The notes beneath the pieces are model-generated. The model was not told the origin of the DNA. It searched no databases and saw only the letters and a list, made by a program, of their open reading frames with translations. Source: an uncultured Chitinophagaceae bacterium (GTDB lineage: Bacteria > Bacteroidota > Bacteroidia > Chitinophagales > Chitinophagaceae). Taken from it: a stretch of 64,000 bases of DNA. Positions 48,901 through 53,524 of the stretch are shown here, in pieces. The stretch spans positions 42,604 to 106,603 of the forward strand of contig CAITVK010000048.1 of the NCBI GenBank assembly GCA_903895845.1. The letters are read 5' to 3'. The translations under genes and the position numbers were made by a program. Position 1 is the first letter of the stretch, and each line of letters starts with the position of its first letter.

Positions 48901-50299
48901 TGCCTAAGGTTACGGTATTGTTTCCAGCAATTCCATTATTGGCTATCTCCAAGAATGTATTTGAACTAGTAGTGAGTGCTACATCTGTGGATAGCATTTG
49001 TCCCCCTGTACCAGCAAACTTTAAGGCAGCTGATGAACCCGCAGTTGTTGAGGCATCAAAGGTGAACGAACCAGCTGTCTTGGTGAAATTCCCAGCTAAG
49101 TTAAAATTAGTGGCATTGGTAGTACCTCCTACTGTGGATTCATCATTGAGAAATACCTTACTTAAGCTCCCCGATTGGCTATAATTTCCGTTTACAGTCA
49201 AGTTGTAAATTCCTCCGCTCAATGTAGCAGAAGAACCATTATAAGTTGCAGTAGGATTACCAGTAAGCATATATAAAGCACCATTATTCAAAGTCAAATT
49301 GCCAGTTACACTAAAAGTATTTGGCCAACCAGACCTAGAAGTTTGCAACGCCGCATTTGTGATGCTCGCATTGCCCCCTATCGAATAATTTACCACAGCG
49401 TTCGCACCAAAATAATATGCGTTTGCGCTAGTTGTCAGATTCGAACCAGAAGTAGCACCCATCGTGATAGTAAAATCTTTGGCTATGGTTACTGTATTGC
49501 CTGAAGTTATTCCATTTACTTGAACCCTACCCGTTGTTAGGTTGGGACAATTTATGGTATAGGAATTCATTGAAATTGGCACGTTGTTATATTGACCAAT
49601 GGTACTTCCACTGATCCCTTGTATGGTAACATTTGCATTGGTGTAATTGGCTGTTGGGAAAGAAATATTCCCTGTACCATCCACACGATTGAATACGTAA
49701 TTGCCTAAGTTGCTGCTGCTAGTACCAAAAACTAAGTTAGTTGCATTTGAGACAATTACCCCCCCATTTGTAATCGTTCCCGTAACAGTAGTGACACCGG
49801 CATTAAAATTTACAGTATTGCCATACTTGCCTAACCCAGTAGAATCCAAAATCAGATTCCCCGCAATTGTGTTTGTACTTGTTGAAGAGATGGTGACAAT
49901 CATTGAATCTGTAGCAGCCACTCCCGTAGCCAAGTCGAGCGTACAACCTGTTGGTATTGATAATGCCGTTGTTGTAGAGGTAAGTGTCAATGTGTGTTTA
50001 GCACCTGTTAATGATTGAAGGCTAACAGAAGCTGTTCCTGTCAATTTAATTTGGGCTATACTCACTGTGGACACCCCTGTAACGGATGTATTACCATTAA
50101 AAACCAACGTATCGCCTGCTTGAGGGGCATGAAGACTCCAATTAGAACCATTGGTAAAGCCCCCACTACTTCCACCTTGCCAAGTGTTAGTCTGAGCGTT
50201 TCCAATTAAGGTACAAAGGGTGCAAAACAATAGGAGAAACATTTTTTGTTTCACCAACTTTAAGTGTTGTGTTTGTAAATTTTTCATACAGCAATACAT
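36992..50299 (-). CDS. 4435-aa T9SS-exported giant with Ig-like repeats and pectin-lyase-like beta-helix
   Basis: The start is at 50299, or possibly 50287 (MKNLQTQ). A signal peptide ends near residue 36 (..LIGNAQ). Layout: beta-helical module (37-653), nine 83-aa Ig-like repeats (654-1398), FnIII (1399-1487), two further beta-helical modules opening YVWTGTTSKDF and YTWIGGSSGNM (1488-2705), FnIII (2706-2796), and a right-handed beta-helix (about 2800-3390: YYFSSSMGNDNN, PWKTLDKLN, LYDGGGIYSFD). Next is a carbohydrate-binding-like beta-sandwich (about 3436-3571), then a C-terminal region ending in a type A T9SS domain (4348-4435, ITIYPNPIKGDY). It is a cell-surface protein that could act as an adhesin or carry an enzyme. 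The internal helix resembles PL or GH141-type folds, but no catalytic residue can be assigned. Confidence 0.88.
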   Translation of the reverse strand: MYCCMKNLQTQHLKLVKQKMFLLLFCTLCTLIGNAQTNTWQGGSSGGFTNGSNWSLHAPQAGDTLVFNGNTSVTGVSTVSIAQIKLTGTASVSLQSLTGAKHTLTLTSTTTALSIPTGCTLDLATGVAATDSMIVTISSTSTNTIAGNLILDSTGLGKYGNTVNFNAGVTTVTGTITNGGVIVSNATNLVFGTSSSNLGNYVFNRVDGTGNISFPTANYTNANVTIQGISGSTIGQYNNVPISMNSYTINCPNLTTGRVQVNGITSGNTVTIAKDFTITMGATSGSNLTTSANAYYFGANAVVNYSIGGNASITNAALQTSRSGWPNTFSVTGNLTLNNGALYMLTGNPTATYNGSSATLSGGIYNLTVNGNYSQSGSLSKVFLNDESTVGGTTNATNFNLAGNFTKTAGSFTFDASTTAGSSAALKFAGTGGQMLSTDVALTTSSNTFLEIANNGIAGNNTVTLGSSFTLGGLKLASGLCALGANNLILTNAANLFNYSSSSYIVTNGSGTLTINGVSSVGNTVFPIGTATSYAPLTFTGGTADANISIGVGSTFTHAVNTATKAVNLQWSILASSATQPTVTFQYNTADQGSSYSASNVVLGSYSGTAYSESGLLTVSGSNPFTVTQSFTTNLPTSTANLYGIGNVGTFFGPTINFNNITKNYGDAAFTVSATSNSGGAFTYMSSNSTIATISGTTATIVGAGTDTLIATQVANGAYTASSRIALLTVNPVVPTIGSFTVASQNYGAAPFTLTAPTSNSAGAFSYSSSNTSVATISGNTVTIIGAGTTTITATQTANGNYSIGTTTTNFTVNPIAPAIGTFTVAAQNYGAALFTLTAPTSNSAGSFSYSSSNTSVATISGSTLTIVGVGTSTITATQAANGNYSAGSTTANFIVNQGSPTIGTFTVASQDYGSSPFILTAPTSNSAGSFSYSSSNTSVATISGNTVTIVGAGTTTITATQSANGNYTVGSTTATFTVNQGPPTIGSFTVAAQNYGAAPFTLTAPTSNSAGSFSYSSSNTSVATISGNTLTIVGVGASTITATQSANGNYSTGITTASFTVNQGSPTIGTFTVAAQNYGAAPIMLTAPTSNSAGSFSYSSSNTSVATISGNTLTIIGAGTSTITATQAANGNYSVGSTTATFTVNSIAPTISAFTVASQNYGAAPFTLTTPTSNSAGYFSYSSGNTSVATISGNTVTLVGTGTTTITATQTANGNYTVGSTTATFTVNQGPPTIGSFTVAAQNYGAAPFTLTAPTSNSAGAFSYGSSNPSVATISGNTVTIIGVGTTTIIATQAAYGNYATGSTTATFTVNAIAPTIGTFTIGIQNYSLSPIMLTAPTSNSAGSFSYSSSNTAIATISGNTLTMVGIGTCTITATQTAAGNYTSGTTTASLTVSPTIPASPTSVSATADYSSANISFTPPSNNGGTPIIQYSVVSNPGNFTGTGTTSPIHIAGLSVGTYYTFTVTATNSVGTGASSTASNSISPLSGYVWTGTTSKDFQVSTNWSPNRTTLSNSDILAFLSSDTIINVPSQTISKLQLSNNAKVVLRPASSANKLAISNSPNTGTPALNIPSGCSLHLGMGSAASDSLSIVFMGTNTCSIAGTLALDSSYIGTYGNSFYTANSITTVTDTIINGGNINSTASTLVFSSGSSYIHNRVDATVQPFPNTSYTNANVTIQGFSGTTIGQFTLFPTSMSSLTISCSNLTTGRVQINSLATGTTVTIANDFNVTMGGTSSANLTTGINSFYYGLNSANFSIGGNLNISNAMVQMSRNGTPSTWIVTKNMTVSNGGFYIIPGTPSSGMGQYSLTVNGDYTQSGSLSNVVLNNGTTYADTANFILKGNFVQTSGTFSGGTGTNARAYLQFLGTNKQAFTNTAGKNSLGGGIDSINVVINNTSGVTFNNGSRMDVRNLFLNNGILNTSAANDTLIVWNTTNPSTAISTTGTFSAALCVNGNLAIALPKSLSSPNTYTLPIGSNNGYYPVQINNPTTTSGSNAIVQASVSTTGAGGSGLFGAIQLNTNKYWTIYSLLNAGSLTNTSLSLSDTGIGTANSIAYSNNLADNNYNSLGGTVSGNTLTNGNSFSLAASPQYFGMATINYPTYTWIGGSSGNMNTATNWTPTRTISTSVDILQFNSSVNVNGVTTDTIAQLILSNNASVSLQAATGAPATLSIGYSNILGTDLNIPAGCSLRLATGQASTDTMNIGFRDGASANIAGTLIIDSTFTGIYNNAFYSANSIDTITGTIINGGVIVSTASTLIFGTSSSNLGNYVFNHTDAKASIVFPTANYTNANVTIQGVQGTTIPTYSSIPVSMASFTINCPNLTTGRVQFNSLASGNTVNIAHDFTITMGATSSSNLTNTANSFYYAGSIIGNFNIGGNLTIDSAMLLTARAGYPTNWTVTGKMNVNNGGFCLLSGSPSSGTVNGGSYSLTVNGNYSQSGNLSNVTLDNESNTTSNTTNFILKGDFIKTDGAFSAGLGTTAVSNIKFAGNTAQNLSVDNDLITNSSTTFEIANTGSAGNNTVTLGSSFYYNSILKLTSGHLVLNGNNLTLSNTATLLPSIPTSTSYIDASAGGGFTLNGVGNNATIFPVGTSTSYTPVTFSNTTNSPNITLWSVTKPNSTINGIVNLQWSIQSNVASTSNIAFQYNNADTGIGFTKTGAVLLNNAGNSYTKNNLSSINGTNPYIATVTSVIALPTAAPNYYMIGDTVAINSLGVPSAPIIGLATAVGGNNVSVSFSPPVVNTNLVDYYTVTSNPGGITAFGNVSPIIVTGLQNGTTYTFTVTASDIVGTGSSSAPSNAVTPGIRYYFSSSMGNDNNTIAQAQNPSTPWKTLDKLNSMMGILEPGNQVLFNCNDTFPGTIAITNSGTRGNPIVFSSYGIGKKPVFDGRLSLPTWKKVGTNLWEASSPSLLSMPSALYINDSMMALGRYPNINASNGGYLSISSNPNSSNNMFTCTALTGTPDFTGATACVRSEAWLMDRMPGVVENHDTITFSDPKTVAHHTPLLVNFGFFFQNHPNCLDVDGDWCYQSSNDSILLYATKNPSTRNVKVANTEASISDTGYSNIVIDGLSFIGAKTAAIGTKYVNYFTVTNCDFTKAGLNDLNFTDAYGNSPSIVTNFDSVTVTNNTFSNSQGYSVVGSGTRFKLTNNQWANVSMVIGMGESGFTGTAFHTSWSNGLLLQNNYINGTGYSGIVFDGSNVLVDRNYVTNFCNNLYDGGGIYSFDPGNDSAVNRVISNNIVTNGIGAPIGAFAGSSYDPACGIYLDDISSNVKVIGNTVANTPGPGYMSNGGSADTIINNTFYNCNLNINLRQVTTNYSNNSVLEALSNYSTKNDFENNTIVSYSMILKDNRSSGLMYDHEIDSSAYPAALGNYGTVNNNILCNPFRKNNLMDFWMLNPTTGNSASTYYNLPQWTALTGYDSSSKLSPVYFPLDSNRLSGNGISNGLFNVGTTGWTCTPASGNRDSMTVVSGVLSGNCLRLKSTGSNSTGQSTLKYSLPATTANGYYLVGMTVKGTKSSIINCTITNSIAQAVPINIDTSTSIQQFLFQVNAASSSPTLQITFDNTDSIFYLDSVYFYQVTPNNPANFVRFAINPTSKDSSIVADMNYITPSGVSYTLGSSVPIPSYGSVVLLKDTTVTNFYYAGTGSLNSLTSWGANTNGTGSHPSNFTSNNQLFMINNTGSLSLLGNWTVSGTGSAVVLGDGINPITMTIPSNYTITGTLNVANTATLINQNTVNPTFGFVSTGSTIIFNGATTQTIPAATYGNLTLNNVAGTTLGGNVTTTNLLTVSAGSLTTGTNNLVLGDSAIFAPATQLNINGGTTDFAGKSVKFQSSLAGTASLASLSGTLLNATNVTVERYVTAKTSRKYSYVGSPVVSSIQNGWQQQIYVTGAGVGGTPCGTTNGTGVLATDKFNSNGFDVTQTNNPSMYTYNATKVNGSRYVSVPNTNYTNLSPGTGYCVNIRGNRNSSTVNCTNQLASGTPSPPEAVTLSATGTLTTGDMTLALNDTTLHKYTLLANPYQSPISFKAVQMSNASRINNKMWTYSPFGNGNYTTYSQGVIANGATGYDNVYGDYIAIGQAFFVEANANGNIVFHESHKTNGTIPNTQYFGESTVDPLIRVGLRTPQDTLLDEIVVRFNKNGSPGYNENNDAVSFSSANEALVSLKGSKKLAIATHPLVVSADSIELGITNNSSEALRFSFTYQGFDTTQAITLIDNFLGLKQEIRSNPVYDFNITSNSASKGNTRFKVIIANITPLAVNPITVSVIPNIEGAMIKWSQKNQINLQSYIVERSTDNQLFTEIGKVAAGTDNSYSMEDNNLPVSADVLLYRIKAIANDGSYQYSTVTKLNINHTSKITIYPNPIKGDYANLIIDNLSIGNYKLCVYNSVGVKVAESGMNYDGSKGSYQLDLKSCVANGNYGVVIIRCSDNSIVDKKMVAILR
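46106..48340 (-). repeat. Nine tandem ~249-bp repeats encoding 83-aa Ig-like units
   Basis: The coding array lies inside the 4435-aa gene and reads downward. Repeat 1 begins at 48340, repeat 2 at 48097 and repeat 9 at 46354. The unit opens PTIGSFTVASQNYGAAPFTL and continues TSNSAGSFSYSSSN, TSVATISGN and TITATQ.ANGNYS. Repeats 2-9 are close to one another; repeat 1 is diverged (PTINFNNITKNYGDAAFTV). The motif is a bacterial Ig-like, MBG-like stalk domain. Two classes alternate loosely by linker (VNQG or VNPIA/NSIA), which suggests duplication of pairs. Confidence 0.9.
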
Positions 50300-50638
50300 T
50301 CAAATACTAAAAAATATATAATGGCAAAAGCAATACGTAACTAAATAAGTTAATTTGCTATAGTAATTGACACTTGATATCACTCAATAAACACCAATCA
50401 TCTTCTACAGCTTCGCCCCCTCAGTCACATTATTATGTATTGAGTATACCTAATCCATTTATCCGACCACTGCACGTAAACCTTAACGAACCTTATGAAA
50501 GCTTTCGTGAATTACAAAAACACCTTATTATGTATCGTAAAAATTAGTAATTACCTCACAAAAAACTCCTAGGTAGCCTCCTGTGGATTTGCTGATAACA
50601 ATGAATCAACCTATCCACATCTATGAATCATCTTTCAA
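50300..50638. other. 339-bp gap between GH29 and the 4435-aa giant
   Basis: There is no gene and no clear 21-bp array here. A 10-bp palindrome GAAAGCTTTC lies at 50497-50506. TTATTATGTAT occurs twice about 100 bp apart. No recognisable -7 box (TAnnTTTG) is seen on the minus strand. It probably contains the GH29 3' end signals and the leader of the giant gene. Confidence 0.5.
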
Positions 50639-52429
50639 TCATTCTGCCTTATACAAATCCCACTCTGCAAGACTTGGTCCATCGTTATTGTTGATGATTA
50701 ATCGGAATTTACTTGCTTTGACAACTGGAAAACCCTTCAGCTGCCCAGCTCCATTTGTCAAAATAGTTATTATTGATTTCCATGACTTTCCATCAAAATA
50801 TTGTAAATCATGTACTTGCTTTCTATTCAGTAAGATCCCATCTGCTGCATTTGATTCTATCAACCCAACTGCATTAATTTCCAAATCTTTTCCCAAATCA
50901 ATTTCAAGGGTGACTATTTTTATATCTTTTCCAGCTTTCCATTCAGTTTTGGGGGTACCATCTGTAATTGCCCTCGTTATACTAATATTATTTCCTAAAA
51001 TAACTTTAACACGCTTTCCTCTTGAAGGAGGGGGAGTAACCAAAGGAGTACCTTCATATTCAAGCACAACAATAGAGGCTATTGGATCTGAGGGATTAGC
51101 AGGTAAGGAAATTATATTTGCACCATTTACAATAGCCGTTTTTAAGCGTTGATCTTTATCTGTCAGAAGATATGCCTTCACAATCTTGTTACCCAAAGGC
51201 ACCACCAACTTTGAATTCTTTGGCCAATCAAAAACATGACAATAAATTTTCTGGCCTTTTACTGTTGCCCTTCCCCATGATAGATAGGGAAATGGGCTTG
51301 CCTTTGTACCATAAATTGCCTCACTATTAAGTTTCATCCAATTACCAATCTCATGAAGGTTTTGTTGAGACATTTCTGGTATTACCCCTTCGCTCGTTGG
51401 GCCAACATTCAATAAATAATTACCTCCCTTTGAAGCGATATCAATCAGGTTCTGCAGCAACACCTTACTACTCTTCCAATTTGTATCCGTACGTTTAAAT
51501 CCCCACGTATCATTCATAGTCATACACGATTCCCAGTTCTTTCCCGGAAACCCTGTTGCTGGAATAAATTGTTCAGGTGTTTCCAAATCTCCCTTATAAC
51601 CACCTCCAATTCTATTGTTATAGATAAGATTAGGATGTTCATTAACAACTGCCATAATTTTATCAGCATATTCTTTTTTTATCCCCTCAGGGGTATCAAA
51701 CCACAGCACAGAAATTTCACCATAATTAGAAAATAATTCACGTAGTTGTGGAACCACCTTGGTATCAATGTATTTGTCCATATCACCATTTTGGGCACTA
51801 TCCCAATGACCGCAATTATTGTTTGTGCCAGGATTTGGTATCACTTTTACAGTTTTATTTGTACTGTCCCAATGAACAATCATTGCAGTAGCACCTGGTG
51901 CAGTCCAATCTTGGGCTTGAGAATAATAAAGCCCTAATTTCATGTCATATTTTCTACAAGCAGCCGCTAATTCTTTCACCACATCCCTTTTAAACGGCGT
52001 AGCATCAACTATATTAAATGGATACTCCGATTTAAAAAGGGCAAAACCATCGTGGTGTTTACTAGTTAGCACTATATATTTCATTCCAGCATCTTTAGCC
52101 AACTTCACCCATTCATCTGCATTAAACTTTAAAGGATTAAATTGTTTTGCATAATTTTTATACTCTGCAACAGGAATTTTACCCATGTTCATAATCCACT
52201 CTCCTGTAAACGGAATTTCCTTTCCATTGTACACACCCGCTGGAACACTATATAGGCCCCAGTGGATGAACATTCCAAATTTTGCCTCCCGCCACCATTG
52301 CATTTTATCATAGTGCTGTCCTTTTACAGTATCCTTTTCATTATTCTGTGCCACCCCCTTTTGAATAAAACAAGTTAATGCTATAAACAAAATCAATGAA
52401 ACTCTTCTAATTCCAAAAGGCATATACAT
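50639..52429 (-). CDS. GH29-family alpha-L-fucosidase with C-terminal discoidin-like domain
   Basis: This 596-aa exported enzyme has a signal peptide at 1-28 (..KGVAQ). The GH29 barrel starts at WWREAKFGMFIHWGLYSVP (45-63). Fucose-binding features HW (56-57) and SKHHDGFALF (123-132) are present. The nucleophile is Asp245 in SVLWFDTPEG. From about 470 to 596 the sequence (GKRVKVILGNNISITRAITD, then a LEIDLGKDLEINAVGLIE stretch) looks like an F5/8-type or CBM32-like sandwich. It releases alpha-L-fucose. Together with two GH95 genes it gives three fucosidase-type enzymes in the window. It follows the mutarotase gene after 74 bp. Confidence 0.94.
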   Translation of the reverse strand: MYMPFGIRRVSLILFIALTCFIQKGVAQNNEKDTVKGQHYDKMQWWREAKFGMFIHWGLYSVPAGVYNGKEIPFTGEWIMNMGKIPVAEYKNYAKQFNPLKFNADEWVKLAKDAGMKYIVLTSKHHDGFALFKSEYPFNIVDATPFKRDVVKELAAACRKYDMKLGLYYSQAQDWTAPGATAMIVHWDSTNKTVKVIPNPGTNNNCGHWDSAQNGDMDKYIDTKVVPQLRELFSNYGEISVLWFDTPEGIKKEYADKIMAVVNEHPNLIYNNRIGGGYKGDLETPEQFIPATGFPGKNWESCMTMNDTWGFKRTDTNWKSSKVLLQNLIDIASKGGNYLLNVGPTSEGVIPEMSQQNLHEIGNWMKLNSEAIYGTKASPFPYLSWGRATVKGQKIYCHVFDWPKNSKLVVPLGNKIVKAYLLTDKDQRLKTAIVNGANIISLPANPSDPIASIVVLEYEGTPLVTPPPSRGKRVKVILGNNISITRAITDGTPKTEWKAGKDIKIVTLEIDLGKDLEINAVGLIESNAADGILLNRKQVHDLQYFDGKSWKSIITILTNGAGQLKGFPVVKASKFRLIINNNDGPSLAEWDLYKAE

Positions 52430-52503
52430 AATAAAGGTGATTTACTAATTAGAAAAAAGATTTGAGGCATGATTTATTCTATCCATTTTAGAATTTCAGG
52501 TTC

Positions 52504-52821
52504 TTAAGGCAGATAAAAAACTTCTTTCAGCGGAATTGACATTGGCCTGTTGCCCTCATTTGTTTCAATGATATCCTTCATATATTCCCACCACTTCTCC
52601 ATAATTGGAGATGACCGTAGATTATCCATTGCCTCTTTATTTTCAAAATCAAGCACACCAAACAACAGATTGGTATGCTCATCAAGAAAAACACTATAGT
52701 TACTAATTCCTGATTCAACGAATAGCAAAACCAACTCTGGCCAGAAAGAATCATTTCTATTCCTATATTCATTCTCCTTTCCTGCAAAAACTTTCATTTT
52801 GAAAGCAAAACGATTTTTCAT
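52504..52821 (-). CDS. rhaM: L-rhamnose mutarotase-family protein
   Basis: This 105-aa cytoplasmic protein is at the usual family length. Family motifs are FWPELVLLFVESGISNYSVFLD (26-47), NLLFGVLDFE and WWEYMKDI (76-83). The fold is a dimeric alpha/beta barrel that interconverts the anomers of L-rhamnose (or related 6-deoxysugars) after uptake. In E. coli RhaM the catalytic His sits in a Y..RH..IWPEL segment. Here the matching segment is YRNRNDSFWPEL, with Asn23 in that place, read directly from the codons. It is either a variant active site or a different sugar preference. It lies upstream of GH29 and fits uptake of rhamnose or fucose. Confidence 0.85.
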   Translation of the reverse strand: MKNRFAFKMKVFAGKENEYRNRNDSFWPELVLLFVESGISNYSVFLDEHTNLLFGVLDFENKEAMDNLRSSPIMEKWWEYMKDIIETNEGNRPMSIPLKEVFYLP

Positions 52822-52958
52822 GTTTTCCTTTTTTAGGCTAAAGACTTGAAAGCTTAATTTTGAGACTAAGCAATTATGTACAATAAGGACTTACAACATC
52901 TTACTGCTATAATTACAAAAACTCTAGTAGAAGTTTTCTACCGAACATGAATATTGCT

Positions 52959-53219
52959 TTAACGCGGCTTGGCTAAGAGATTCTTAACTCTATTTGATTT
53001 GCCTCCCACTAAAAATACAGTTCCTAAAAAGAGAAGATTAATGGTATTATCAAAAGGTACTACAGGACCACCATCACCACCAACGCCTTGACTAGGGCTT
53101 CCTGGTCCACCAATACCCGGATCATCGGCAGGGGATTGTGCATTGATACTTGTGTTCACACACAAACAAATTATTAGTGCCACCATAACTGCACTTATTC
53201 TTTTTACTACTGTTTGCAT
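52959..53219 (-). CDS. Small exported protein, PID-CTERM-like
   Basis: This 86-aa protein has a signal peptide (1-28, ..NTSINAQ), a Gly/Pro-rich linker (SPADDPGIGGPGSPSQGVGGDGG), then VPFDNTINLLFLGTVFLVGG as a single hydrophobic segment and a basic tail (KSNRVKNLLAKPR). Layout and the P-F-D start resemble the PID-CTERM sorting tails that are often found next to big T9SS proteins in Bacteroidota. I do not know its function. It lies between the first giant and the mutarotase gene and is read in the same direction. A bounded, charged tail after one membrane segment suggests it stays at the inner membrane or is processed there. Confidence 0.75.
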   Translation of the reverse strand: MQTVVKRISAVMVALIICLCVNTSINAQSPADDPGIGGPGSPSQGVGGDGGPVVPFDNTINLLFLGTVFLVGGKSNRVKNLLAKPR

Positions 53220-53316
53220 CTTATTTTTTATTAAAGAGTTTTAATTATGATACATGGTCATAACATAAAATGAATTAAACAAGCTCAACCCGATATCCAA
53301 TCAAATTTTCGAGTCA

Positions 53317-53421
53317 TTTATAACCTCCCTGACTCTTTTATCTACGTCCGTGAGAGCCTTAACTACCTCCCTAACTCTTTCATCTACGTCCGTGAAAGCC
53401 CTAACTACCTCCCTGAAAGCC
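53317..53421. repeat. 21-bp tandem array, 5 units (42-bp higher-order)
   Basis: Blocks of 42 bp start at 53317 and 53359, with a half-block at 53401-53421. The half-units share the core CTAC(C/G)TCC(C/G)TGAAAGCC. CTTTCA (53378-53383) can pair with TGAAAG (53393-53398) to form a small stem-loop. The array lies in the middle of the 305-bp gap between the 3208-aa giant and the PID-CTERM-like gene, about 100 bp from each. Otherwise the gap 53220-53524 is featureless. Confidence 0.85.
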
Positions 53422-53524
53422 CACTTTTATTCAAGACTACCTGTATTATCAAGCTAAAAACCAAGGATACCGCCCGCCTTTCCTTACGATTCAGTAGGCG
53501 GCATCCTATCTGGCCTCTCTAACT

